Shown here piece after piece: positions 41,507 to 51,917 of a DNA stretch of 64,000 bases (the stretch's first letter is position 1; every line of letters starts with the position of its first letter). The notes under the pieces were generated by a model. The model was not told the origin of the DNA, searched no databases, and was given only the letters and a program-made list of their open reading frames with translations. The DNA is from Agarophyton chilense (lineage: Eukaryota; Rhodophyta; Florideophyceae; Gracilariales; Gracilariaceae): NCBI GenBank assembly GCA_030374765.1, contig JARGXX010000068.1:3906001-3970000 (forward strand), written 5' to 3'. The position numbers and the translations under genes were made by a program.

Positions 41507-44500
41507 CTACCTTCTTTCGACTCTTATAATCTTTGAGTCAGGTGAACAAACAGGTTGCATCTGTTTTATTCTCCGCGTACATAGTGCATATTTTTCATCT
41601 CTAGGTTTTTCCAATCTTTTGTTGTAGCTTGTCCATTTCTTCTTCAGATGTTTGGGCTCGAGTAAGAATTCTTTCCGAATGCCATTTGTCCCAACAACGG
41701 GAACATATTGCCTGCTTACAAATGGAACACCACTGTTTCTGGCAGCACCCCCTTTCATTCTGTAGGCCTTCCCATTCTTCTTAATTGTATGGCTGTAGGA
41801 GCACAGAGAACAATATGTATCTTTTCCTTTCACCCTCCTATGCAACGCTCTCCGACATTCCACTTTTTGTCGTCATCACGATTGTACATTTCGACGACAT
41901 TGCGACGATACATTGGGGAAACGTTCAAGGAATTTTTGCCACACTGTTGAGCAATTTCGTTAGTACTGGCACACGTTACTGTTTTAGAGCTTTGTTCTGC
42001 AGCAACCACGTACTCCTTAACAAGTTGGCGTGCAAAATCAGCAAACGAAGCACATTTAGAGGCACCCTTTCGAAGTACTCTATACCCCTTTCCTCTGCAT
42101 CTCCTCGAACTGATCCGGTAGTCGTCCTTTACGCCTTGCTACTGACAAACAATGAACAACAGCAGCGTTGTTGACTTGGGCGCATAGAAAGCGCCCAATG
42201 ATGCTGACGATGGGATTTTCACCACTGTTTTTATAACAGAGGCTAGTCATTGCCCTGCTAAACTCATTGACACCTCCTTTCAGGTAATTACAGTAAACGA
42301 ACGCAGTTGGACGAATCATCCTTGCCGGAGGCAAAGTACCACAATTGCGAGCAAGAGTCTTGTAAGCTTGACTTAAACTATAATACGATGCATATGAATG
42401 TAAGTCAGAAGCATGAGATGTCTGTAAAAGGTCATCGTACTCATTCGTTATGGCAGAAGCTCCTTTTCCAACCCATTCAAATGCTCCGACATGAATTGAT
42501 CCCAGTATATAGCTATACATTGCCTTCAAACTCTTATGAAACTCCAAGATTGCAATGTATATCACTTGACCAACCCCACAATTACTACCCTTGGTCAGAA
42601 CAAACATGACGTAATTCAGATTGAAGGATAAAGCGTGATGCACACACTGAATGCGATACTCGGTGGACGGAACAAGAGCTTGAAACTGTTTCAAGGATTC
42701 CTCATTCTGTCCGATGTCGTTGATATACGTAATTGGGGCAAGGCTGTGTCTCCTCTGTCGTGCGGCTTCAATTGTATTTAACGCTGTCATTGTCTTGATT
42801 TCCACTTCGCATGCAACAAGTTCATCGTAATTGTCTGAAAATCAAAGCACGGCGTCAGGGCTGTCGGAAATCATAGGATCTGTTTTCGAAGACACCGATC
42901 CAGTTGTTCGAATATACTTGACTTTGGATTTTCGTTCTACAAACTGTGGATCGTTAGAGCAAAAAAATGTGCCGTTATTGACCAGATTGTTATCAACGAC
43001 GAGAGGCAGAGCCTTTAGTACCTGCGTTTCATTGAAGCTGTCTTCCTTCATTCCAGCTGTGCTAACCAATGGCTTCATGACCCACGAGCTTAGTGACTTC
43101 CTGTAAAGTCGATCGAGAAGTTTTTGTGTTTTAAATTCTCGTCTTTGGAAGGGTGTGAGATCTGCTGAAGAGGGTATGGTCAATGTGAGTTCTCCATTAT
43201 GAACACTTTCCTGAAGTTCTAAAACTTTCTAAATTAGCTGCGACTTGCGCAGTGATTGTGATTGTCGATGCCCTATAGCGCTCATCATTGACAATATGTC
43301 GTTCTTGGTCCTGGATTGGAGCGTCCCATTTGTTGCAGACATAATGTTCGATACTGCATCATTTTTATGTACCGCGCTAGGCGCAGAGGTTACGACAACA
43401 TTCATTGTATGACAAAATACTACTAGCTTTGACGTCAAGCCCTGTTTCCTCTCCTCTTCGCCAGTGGGAAACATGATATCAGTATTTCCAATATGCTTTC
43501 CAGCCACCAGGAATGGAAGTGCTTCCATGCAGTCCTCGTTTTCTTGCGCCGACGCACGCAGAAACGCTTGACACGTACGTGAAGTAAACTGAAATGCCCT
43601 GCTTAGAAACCACCCTGGGTCCTGCGACTGTAATAGTTTTATTTCATCCACACGAGATATTACCGGACTAACTTTCATTCTCGGTAGAGAAACGGCAATA
43701 TCGTTTTCATAACCGTCGTTTTTAACATTTGTTGTGACGGAACCTTCAAAGACAAGGTGAAAAAGTTCTCTTTGCTTTGAACTGGATTGCTTCTGATGGC
43801 CAGCTCTTGGGATGAGAGTAAACTTTGTGGCAGAAAACAAACGGTCGTTGTTATGGTATATCGCTGCAATGCGGCCACTGAAGCTCTCACGATACACTGC
43901 GGCTTCCACAGCGCGACCAGACAATGTGTTTGGCTTCCTCCGAGCGCTGTATATAGCTCTACAGCCCTGTTAACTTACAACAACGCCTTTGTGTTTTTAC
44001 CAAATTGCTCCATCTTCAAAACCAACGGATATTCCATACTTCTTTTATGCGTACCAAGTCCTGTCGCATCTAGCCTATCGTTGATGTCGTCGATTTTCGC
44101 TCTGACGTTGTAGCCTCTATCCGATGCAAATATGGAGTCCACCATAGGTCTCACAGGACCAGAAGTTGTGACTCCTTGAATAAGTCGCACAAGCCGTTCA
44201 CAGACATGGATTAATTTCTCACCCGGTCTAGAGTAGTGACTGGCCAGAAACACAGGGTTCAGAGCTGAACAAATTGCGTTATTAAGTGGACCTAGAGCCT
44301 TTTGAGGATTGTTTATATGACACATGGCTGGGAACTGAGCAACAGCTTTGGATCGCAGCCGTTGATGGTCGTCTTCAAAACTGAAAATAGTGATTCCAGG
44401 CACATACAGAAAAGTGCGATTCACTGACGCCAACTCGTCTTCGAGTTCAGTAATCATTGCGTTCGCTCTTTGTGGGAAATTGAACCATCCTTCAACAAAG

Positions 44501-45286
44501 TCCTCCACTCTCTGCCTTCGGCCGACTGTGGAAGACAGAGCCGACCAGATCTTAGAGTAGCGTGTACCTGTAATTTCCATCTGGAAAAAGAAACACTTGT
44601 TGCAAGTTACAGTAATTGTGCCGACAGTTGAAGAGTAAGATGCTGCAAGAACATGCAGTATTAATACAACTTTAAATTCGAACGTGGTAGTTGGCTCCTG
44701 CTGTCTCAAGAGTAAAGCCCAGTTTAGGCTTGCAGTAATTTTCGTCAAGATAAAGCCAGGAAGAAATAAGTCAAGCACAGATAATCTACTCAAGTTTGTC
44801 GCAGACACACTTTCCGAACAGTTCTTTCTTTGTTGTATCTTCCGAGTAACGTTTTCCAGAATTCGGTTCGTTTCGGTAATATATCGTTTACCGAGCAGCG
44901 TGTTGATTCCATCCACATCAATCGACAATGGTCGAAATGTCGACGTGTTACCAATCCTTAGGGGCCCCCCTAACGTTTTCACGATCAGTTCTGCTTTGTA
45001 AGTTGTCTTGACAGCTTCTGTTGGAGTCTATAGAATCAATACTGTTGTCCATAATGTTTCCAACTCCATCTTTGAAAAACGACGACAAAACATCTTCCAT
45101 TGCAGTCCGTCTAGCTTCGAAAGCATTTGTCGAATTCATACTACTTTGTCGTGCTTGACACACAACCGAGTCTTCGACAAGCAATTGACGCAATTCTTTT
45201 TCAGATATACGAGAATCATTTTGTGCTGTTTCCAGTTCACTTTCTGAGCTGTCGTTTCCAAATGTACTTTCAATATTGTGCGACAA
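41507..45286 (-). pseudogene. Transposase of the piggyBac-like element, several frame breaks
   Basis: Minus-strand segments: 44948-45286 (acidic Ser/Glu N-terminus), 43975-44982, 43229-43924, 42842-43183, 42080-42805 and 41507-41863. The largest has LDLFLPGFILTKI, YSKIWSALS and VDSIFASDRGYN, a possible catalytic-Asp region. The last segments carry CNYLKGGVNEFSRAM and a Cys-rich end: KDTYCSLCSY, then, in a shifted frame near 41735, CSICKQAICSRCWDKWH. That pattern (C-x2-C-x4-C-x2-C-x4-H) is like the piggyBac C-terminal zinc domain. A G6 run near 44967 and frame changes near 42085 and 41870 are lesions. At about 43975 a GTAAGT follows the last sense codon, so a short intron there is possible. 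Confidence 0.6.
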
Positions 45287-45707
45287 ATTAAATGGTTCAT
45301 CCTCATTTTCTTCTGCCGTGATGAGATTGTGAAGAAGATTGCGTTGAACACAGTCCTCTGGTTAGTAAGAAAATGCATTGTCGCAAGCATTAGACGTCGG
45401 TATGAGTGATAGATGAACAGTTGCAGTTTCTTCATGATTATTTAAAGGGCTATGGTCCTGGAGCGTATCTTTAGGAAGAGTTTATAGTTCATAATATAGA
45501 GTCATTTCATATAGATGATTGCTACTATTCGTCAGACACAGACCAGAATGCGTATCTGTTGCTACATCATCACCATTTCGGGGATTGTGAGCGGTGTTTC
45601 GAGTCGGGAACGGCTGAAATGCGTCAACTTGTCGACAGGATCGTTGAAATGAGGCTATGTAGAAACGAGAAGATGGAGTTGGCATGATCACGAACACTTG
45701 AATTTAC

Positions 45708-45908
45708 GACTGTTTCGGGGTGAGGCGGTCCCGTTTGGTGATGGTTTGGTCTCGGTGGGTGAGGTTTGGTGTGATCTTCACTCTCAGAATGGGTGAGGAT
45801 CACCCGCCGGCGGGACCCGCTCACCGTGGGTGGGTGAGGTGGGACTGCCTCACCCAAAACTCACCCAAATAAAAGGTGATGAAAAATCCTCAACCAGGGG
45901 GTACGGGG
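45708..45908 (-). repeat. Right terminal inverted repeat of the piggyBac-like element
   Basis: Read on the minus strand from 45908 it matches the left repeat over about 200 bp with a few substitutions, and it has a single copy of the internal unit. Confidence 0.85.
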
Positions 45909-45912
45909 ATAA

Positions 45913-46050
45913 GGTTTTTGTGGTCTGCCTCTGGATTTAAATATCGTTGAAAAAGTGTGGGGGTGTTGTGGCTAGAAAAGTTTACGATGGGTACAAACAG
46001 TTTAATACTGTGGCGGAGTAAGAGGAAAAATTATAGTGTGAAAAAGGCTT
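45913..46050 (+). pseudogene. Tc1-like transposase, right fragment (continuation)
   Basis: Just after the right ATAA, one frame reads LDLNIVEKVWG, matching the family motif PDLNPIENxWG with the last acidic residue. A neighbouring frame reads ARKVYDGYKQFNTVAE, the next conserved block. Together with 40586-40934 this shows one Tc1-like gene was split by the insertion and later frameshifted. Confidence 0.65.
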
Positions 46051-46513
46051 TTTCCAGGATTGTTTTTATCCTTGTACCACAGTTTGAAGAGGCAGCTATT
46101 GGAGGTCATTGTAGTCAAAGGCGAGGCTATTAAGCATTAATAAACGTTGAAAGGAATCCTTTATCTTTTGTGTATGCCTTATATTTTTCCCGTCTTGGTT
46201 GAAGTGTCTTTTTTGTTCAACCCCTGCTTTGCAAGATACACCGGACAGCAAAGAATGGAATTAGGTTTTACTATGGACGGAAAGTACTTGCTTGAGCTGG
46301 TAGGATTCCGAAGCTCGTTTTCCTGCTTTTTGCTTGGAATAGCATTGAGTGGCGTTATTGTTTTTGGTTTTTGGCAGACTGTAGTTTTGTGATGTACCGT
46401 CACATATTTCTCTCTCAGCTGTCGGTCTTATAAATATGACGCCCACTGTAGGTAAGAATTGAAAACTGTTTTAGCGAAACTTTTTTTGTCGGAATGCTTA
46501 ATTGTGGGTCTTG
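46051..46513. other. Short flank between split Tc1-like remnant and copia element
   Basis: An 81-codon plus-strand frame at 46147-46392 is hydrophobic but has no recognisable family. It may belong to decayed transposon sequence. Nothing else is seen. Confidence 0.3.
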
Positions 46514-46600
46514 TGTCAAACATTACAGTAGAAACAGCGGACATAAAAGCACGACGACGAGATGAACGAAATAAAGGTCAGCTAGAGTCTTCCTCTCACA
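46514..46600 (+). repeat. 5' LTR of the copia element (87 bp, internally deleted)
   Basis: It starts TGTCAAACATTACAG and ends TCTCACA. It is identical in layout to the 3' LTR minus 45 bp lost between two TCAAACA words. PBS-like TGGACCTCACGC follows shortly after. Confidence 0.85.
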
Positions 46601-46815
46601 GGTTATGGACCTCACGCAAACAAGAGACGTTTAAACCCACCTTCCTTCTCCCAATACCCCTTTCACCACGAATACACAAGACCCCGCGATCCACCCGTCG
46701 ACAACGACGACAAACAATCCGCGACAACGACGAAATAACGAAAGAACTATACCACAACGCAACACTCGAAGCCAACGACAAACATATCCCAAAAGACACA
46801 ACACAACACCCCATC

Positions 46816-47544
46816 ATGACAGACGATCGACAACCACGACTGCCTGAAATAGACACTCGCAACTACGCTCCATGGTACCTCGAACTAACAGCATATGCCA
46901 CCACGATTCGCGCTTCACCTCATCTCGCCGGAAACCCACCCCAACCGACGGACCCCATAACACTTGACGATTTCACGACCAAACAGTCCAAAATACTCTC
47001 CGCAATTCTATCCAGCGTCCCGGCCAAAATTCTAGGACTTATTCTAGTACCTGAAGACAGTCCCACCCCACACGACCTACTCAACAAAATTATAGCTCAA
47101 ATCAACAAATCCACCAAGGAGGACCACAAATTTCTGAAGACCGAAGCGGAAAGTATCAACTATGACGCAGGCGAGAAGATAGACGACTACATTCAAGCGC
47201 ACATCGACGTACGCCAGAAAATGATTGCAGCCAAATACCCGAGTATCGCAGACGAAGACACCACCATCGAATTCATGATCACAGGCCTACGTCGAGTCCC
47301 CACTCTCACCCACATCCTCGGACCACTTCTTATGTCTAAACCTCAAACAATCAACGAATTCACCAGAGCCTTCAAAGAACTATACTCCATATACCAACCC
47401 CTTCACGGTCCGTTACCTATAACATCTACACCCTCGAGCTTCACCGGGGACTACGCATATCGAGGAAGGCAATTCGCACGACGCCCTTACCGTCCATACC
47501 GCAGAACACCATACAGTCTTATGCCGTATCAAACGGGCACGTGA
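46816..47544 (+). pseudogene. Copia gag (UBN2-like), truncated at C-terminus
   Basis: The nucleocapsid precursor. The frame is open from inside the LTR, and the ATG at 46816 (MTDDRQPRLPEID) is the most sensible start. It is followed by the gag signature region (YAPWYLELTAYATTI, ILSAILSSVPAKI, DYIQAHIDVRQKM, FMITGLRRVPTLTHIL). A basic Arg/Tyr-rich end (ARRPYRPYRRTPY) follows. No CCHC zinc knuckle appears before the stop at 47544, and the next frame begins directly in the segment that normally follows protease. Confidence 0.75.
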
Positions 47545-48935
47545 AACACAACCTGCTCTTCGTGAATGACTTTGCCAACAGATACGGACTAGTCGCATTC
47601 ACAGCAGCGAAAGGATACGTAATCGATACACATAATCCAAACACACGAGTCATAGCCACGGCACCATGGAAACATGGTCAGTATAGTCTCGAAGCTTCCT
47701 TCATAAACGCACCCACCGCATACCATTCACGAACTCTTCCAATCAAGCACTATCGACAAAGCCGACAAAACAATAAGGCTAAATCCAAGATCAAAAGGAA
47801 ATCCACCGGCAGTATCACCAGCAAAATCAAACCTCCTCCAGTCACATCACGAGCTTCCCCACAAACTGGCTCCCACATGCTCAAATCCCTACGCAACCCA
47901 ACAAGATTAAGACTGAAGACCACGGAAAACATGCTATTATACGACTGGCATATACGTCTCAACCACGCCCACCCCAAGAAGCTAGAATTTACCTCAAAAC
48001 AAAGACTCATACCGGCATTACCTCTAACACTCCCACAAGACATCAAAATAAGCTACAGTTCCTGTCATCATGCGCAGCTACACCCCACGCCACACAAACG
48101 CACAACGCACCAATATCCCACCGGCACATACATCAGTTCGGACACATGTGGCCTCATAAAACCGACATCCGCACATGGAAACAACCACATACTCCTGGTA
48201 ATATGTGCAAAAAGCCGCTTCACGATGGCATATTTCATCAAAGATCGCAAGGACATCCCTCGACACACTGACCAAAGCCTACATCACATAAGAAACCATA
48301 TACAGCACCCCCTCACCTACTTCCGCAGCGATAACGCTAAGGAATATCTTTCCAACAAAATGTACGAAACATACAACAGACATGAAGTAAAACACCACTC
48401 ACGTACACCCCACCAACCTCAAGAAAACTCCATAGCAGAACAATTCAACCGGACACTCATGAAATCGGATAGAGCAGTACTCGACAGAGCTCAACTCGAC
48501 AAACAGTACTGGGAAGATGCAGCAAGAGACACCGTATTCAAATACAACATCATGCACCATGCCAGCACAGGAACCTCGCCATTTCACATGTAGTACGGAC
48601 ACAAACCATCAATCAAAAAACTCTTCACGGTCGGGGAACTTGGCACCATCCCAGTTTATGCCCCAAAGAAAAAGCTCGAACCCCGAGCAGACCCAGCAAG
48701 ATACATGTATCCCACTTCAATTCGCCGCATAGTAGTATTCAACCTGAGAACCAACCAATACCAACCCATTAGAGCTGCAGATTTCCATCCCTATCACAAA
48801 GATACCGATCCAACAACATGTACCACAGCAACATTCAGGGCACGAGCTACATCCCGACAAACCATACCAACCACAATCCAAATTGATACAACCCCCCTGC
48901 CAACATCTCTCAAGCACGACAGTACCTTGATGTGA
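47541..48935 (+). pseudogene. Copia integrase, protease missing, one in-frame stop
   Basis: It opens with NLLFVNDFANRYG, the copia segment that follows the protease (family form NLLSVxQL). Next is the pre-integrase domain (YDWHIRLNHAHPKKLEF) and the integrase core with SSDTCGLIKPTS (first Asp), YFRSDNAKEYLS (second Asp) and QENSIAEQFNRTLM (Glu). A TAG at 48591-48593 follows SPFHM, where relatives read a sense codon before YGHKPS. The same frame then continues to 48935, with a frame change to RT near 48900. The protease active site (D-S/T-G-A) is absent altogether. Confidence 0.8.
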
Positions 48936-50530
48936 AGCAATGGAAGAATTCACATAATGCAGAACTAAAAAACATTGACCAACATCGCAGTATCGAGTGG
49001 TTACCTCCCGATTTCATCCCTCCGAAACAACAAACCATTCCGCTCATGATGCCATACCGATACAAGAGAGACGCAGACGGACAAATTACCCAACGCAAAG
49101 CCAGATGCAACATCCGAGGCGACCTTATGAAACAAGGCATACACTACAATCCGCAACACATCACCACTTACACAGCAGATAGAACAACCCAAAGACTCCT
49201 TATCGCACTACATGCAACACACACACTGCCACTGGAGCACTTCGATATCAAATCTGCTTATTTACATGAACAGTATCAACACGATCGTCCATTATACCTA
49301 CGCCAAATGCCCGACTTCGACGGCACATTCAGACACACAGGAAAATACGGGAAGTTAGTCGGGAACCTGTACGGCTCTCCACCAGCGGCCTATTACTACA
49401 ACCATGGACTACAACAATTTCTCACCCAACACAGCTTCACACGATCCGAGCACGATCCATGCCTCTATATCCGTCATAACAACAGGGAATTCACGCTCGT
49501 CAGCACCACGATAGACGACTTCTTAGTACTAGCATCCGACAAGCAACATATCGAAAACCTTCAACGTGAACTACTCAAGAAGTACAAAGTGAAACGACTG
49601 GGCACGCCCACACGATTCTTTAATTGGACAATAACTCATCACCACGACGTAAGCGTACACGCAGCTCAACCAGACGCCATTGATGCCATCTTAGAGCAAA
49701 CAAACATGCACAACTGCAACACTAACCTCACACCATACTTCACCCTCAAGAATCTGGATCAACAGCCTCGTACTCCAGCATTATCATCACCAGAAGCCAC
49801 CTAATATCGTCAACTACTGGGTGATATTAGATACATCACTGACATTACACGTCCCGACATCATGTACGTCACCAAAATATTAGCGCAACACATGAGTAAT
49901 CCCCAGCAGCATCACAAGCAAGCACTCAAAACCTTGTTACGATATCTAAAGGGCACACGCACACATGGACTACTGTTCAAACCAAAAACCAATTCACCAG
50001 ACAATGAAAACAGCACACTTTCGGTGTATAGCAATGCTGATTTCGTGAACGCACAAAACCGCAAATAAGTAATCGGTAACGTTCACTGCTTCAACCACAC
50101 ACCGATTTCCTGGCTATTGAAAAAGCAAACCGTCGTAGCTCTCTCCACCACAGAGGCAGAACACCTATCGGCAACTCATGCAACGCAACACACAAGATGG
50201 CTTCAAAAACTCCTCTCATCCACAACCATTCAATCTCTCCAACTCACAGCACATTATATCGACAACCGATCAGTCATAATGATAGCCAGAAAACAAGCAC
50301 CCATGAAACATCGGAAGTACATTGACATCCGACACCATTATTTGCAACATCATGTCAGCAATCAGAACATCTCTCTACACCGCACTCCCACTCAGAACAT
50401 GCTAGCCGACCTCTTCACCAAACCACTGCATCCAGATCGATATAAAACCCTCAGAACGAGACTGCAAGTGCTCCCTCTTCCTACTTCACACAAAGCAGAA
50501 ACCGGGGTCTGTCAAACACCAACATCATAA
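48932..50530 (+). pseudogene. Copia reverse transcriptase and RNase H, two in-frame stops
   Basis: One frame holds both domains. RT landmarks are RKARCNIRGDLM, HFDIKSAYLHE, LVGNLYGSPPAAYYY and TTIDDFLVLAS. The catalytic box is usually YVDD, so the first two positions have drifted while DD is kept. A TAA at 49802-49804 precedes YRQLLGDIRYITDITRPDI. RNase H has SVYSNADFVNAQNRK (stop at 50066-50068), ALSTTEAEHLSA, and HRTPTQNMLADLFTKPL at the end. The arrangement is standard copia. The stops prove decay. Confidence 0.85.
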
Positions 50531-50641
50531 ACTTTGCTGCTTCGTGCTTTTTGAAATCAAACATTACAGTAGAAACAGTGGACATAAAAGCACGACGACG
50601 AGATAAACGAAATAAAGGTCAGCTAGAGTCTTCCTCTCACA
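50510..50641 (+). repeat. 3' LTR of the copia element (132 bp)
   Basis: TGTCAAACACC...TCTCACA. It contains TCAAACA at 50512 and 50557, the two words between which the 5' LTR is deleted. Confidence 0.8.
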
Positions 50642-50646
50642 TCTTG

Positions 50647-51094
50647 AACCCAAAAAAATGGCATTGCTTTCTCAACAATCTTTGTGGTGTATGTGATATT
50701 GTTCAGGGGCGAACAATAATTGATCCAAACAAGCAGGTTTACAATAGATAACAACAGAATCCATGTATTGTTTTTGATTATTCTTTGAAGTATTGGAGTT
50801 TTGGGTCAACTCCTATTTTTACTGTTCCGAGTCTGTAGAGCTGTCTTTGGCCCTATTTTATTCATTCCACAGATACTCTCGGTTACATACCTGATTAGCT
50901 CTCCGAATGTAATACAGTCAGACCTTTCGAAGGAGTTTACAACCAAGAAACGTACTGCGCTTCAGATACTTATATGAAGAGAGTTCAAAGCACTTCTGAT
51001 GGTATGGCGTGTGAATCTCATCCCAATCAGAAGAAGATCTGTCTGGATTTAATCTTCTCTTTAGAAGCGAGCACTGAGAGACAGTAGAGGGTCC
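50647..51094. other. Spacer between the copia element and the alpha-kinase gene
   Basis: AT-rich, with no gene recognised. It contains the upstream region of the kinase. An in-frame TAG lies 33 bp before the kinase ATG. Confidence 0.4.
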
Positions 51095-51883
51095 ATGAGT
51101 TTTATTACTTTTAGAGAAGGCCATAATGAACTTGATGTGGAACGCAAACCATTTTCTGAGGGCTCTACGAGATGGGCATTCAAAGGGATAGTACGCGAAG
51201 GAGAAATCAAGGGCTTTGGGGAAGGTACAAATGTAGTTCTCAAGGTGATCAAACCGGAAGCATACTCCTCTGGAATTCGAATTGAAGAAGAAGACATTAC
51301 CATTCAAAAAACTACGTCTGAATTATGTTATATTTTCAACGGGGAGGGATATCTTTTTAATATGGAAGACCATCAAGTTACAAAGCTATATGCAAGGATT
51401 GGGAAACTTATCCTTGTCGACGGTGATTTTTGTGGCAACTTCAGGCAGTATTTGAGAAGAGGAGAAAAAATCCTAATTGAGGAAATGATACGAGGGGAGT
51501 ATGATGTATTCAATACTGATTGGGGTGCGAGTAGAGGCCATTTCAAGATCCCTGACTTCTTTTCGCATTGGTCCTGGTACTCAACATCGGGACTGATTCT
51601 TGTTTGTGACCTTCAAGGACACAGAGGGCGCCCTGGCGGTCCAAAAATAGATGGTTCCACGGAGTACTTTATGTTTACAGATCCAATAGTGCTGACAAAA
51701 ACTGCGAACGGTATTCTTGGATACCACGACTCTGGGGCTGAAGGTATTCGTAATTGGTTCGATATCCACCATTGCAATAGCCTCTGCATAGAGTACGGTC
51801 TTGAAACCGAGAAGCCAAAAACTGGAAAACGATTCTCTCTGATGGCTTTGCGACATGTAGGACAGGAAACGTTGTTCTCATGA
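51095..51883 (+). CDS. Atypical alpha-kinase domain protein
   Basis: A 262-residue single-exon protein that is essentially one alpha-kinase (MHCK/eEF2K-type) domain, which phosphorylates Ser/Thr in helical substrates. The N-lobe has GSTRWAFKGIVREG and VVLKVIKPE with the likely ATP-binding Lys50. The C-lobe has LVCDLQGHRG (Asp172), a TDP motif (195-197) and the loop GYHDSGAEGI. The zinc-binding end has H226-C227-N228 and C231 (HHCNSLC). No regulatory repeats (WD40, Sel1) are attached. An in-frame stop precedes the ATG, so the protein is complete on the N side. It converges with 51918-52805, with 34 bp between stops. The substrate is unknown. Confidence 0.82.
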   Translation: MSFITFREGHNELDVERKPFSEGSTRWAFKGIVREGEIKGFGEGTNVVLKVIKPEAYSSGIRIEEEDITIQKTTSELCYIFNGEGYLFNMEDHQVTKLYARIGKLILVDGDFCGNFRQYLRRGEKILIEEMIRGEYDVFNTDWGASRGHFKIPDFFSHWSWYSTSGLILVCDLQGHRGRPGGPKIDGSTEYFMFTDPIVLTKTANGILGYHDSGAEGIRNWFDIHHCNSLCIEYGLETEKPKTGKRFSLMALRHVGQETLFS

Positions 51884-51917
51884 TTGAGCTTTTAGAAAGT
51901 GTATCTTTGATGGTAGC

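Larger units (their letters stand above)
40939..45908 (-). mobile_element. PiggyBac-like DNA transposon, 4970 bp, ATAA target duplication
   Basis: Both ends begin CCCCGT and share long inverted repeats (about 200-300 bp) including GGATTTTTCATCACCTTTTA and GGGTGAGTTTTGGGTGAGG. The element is flanked by a 4-bp direct repeat ATAA (40935-40938, 45909-45912). It interrupts a Tc1-like transposase gene. The minus-strand interior codes a large protein whose C-terminal features resemble piggyBac: a CNYLKGGVNEFSRAM segment like the family's NxxMGGVDxxD, and a Cys-rich tail. PiggyBac normally targets TTAA, so ATAA is a near variant. A Sola-type element (also 4-bp duplications) is the alternative. Confidence 0.7.
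46514..50641 (+). mobile_element. Ty1/copia retrotransposon with TCTTG target duplication
   Basis: A 4128-bp element flanked by the 5-bp direct repeat TCTTG (46509-46513, 50642-50646). LTRs end in TCTCACA. The 3' LTR is 132 bp (50510-50641, starts TGTCAAACA) and is preceded by a short purine-rich tract AGAAACCGGGG. The 5' LTR is 87 bp and lacks 45 bp. The order gag, integrase, RT, RNase H on the plus strand is that of Ty1/copia. The protease and gag zinc knuckle are missing and several stops are present, so the copy is non-functional. Confidence 0.9.

Noticed and set aside
50552-50641. Reading the copia 3' LTR as only 90 bp, starting at TGAAATCAAAC
   Set aside because: There would be no purine tract before it. 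Starting at 50510 gives TGTCAAACA like the 5' LTR, places AGAAACCGGGG immediately upstream, and explains the difference as a 45-bp deletion.
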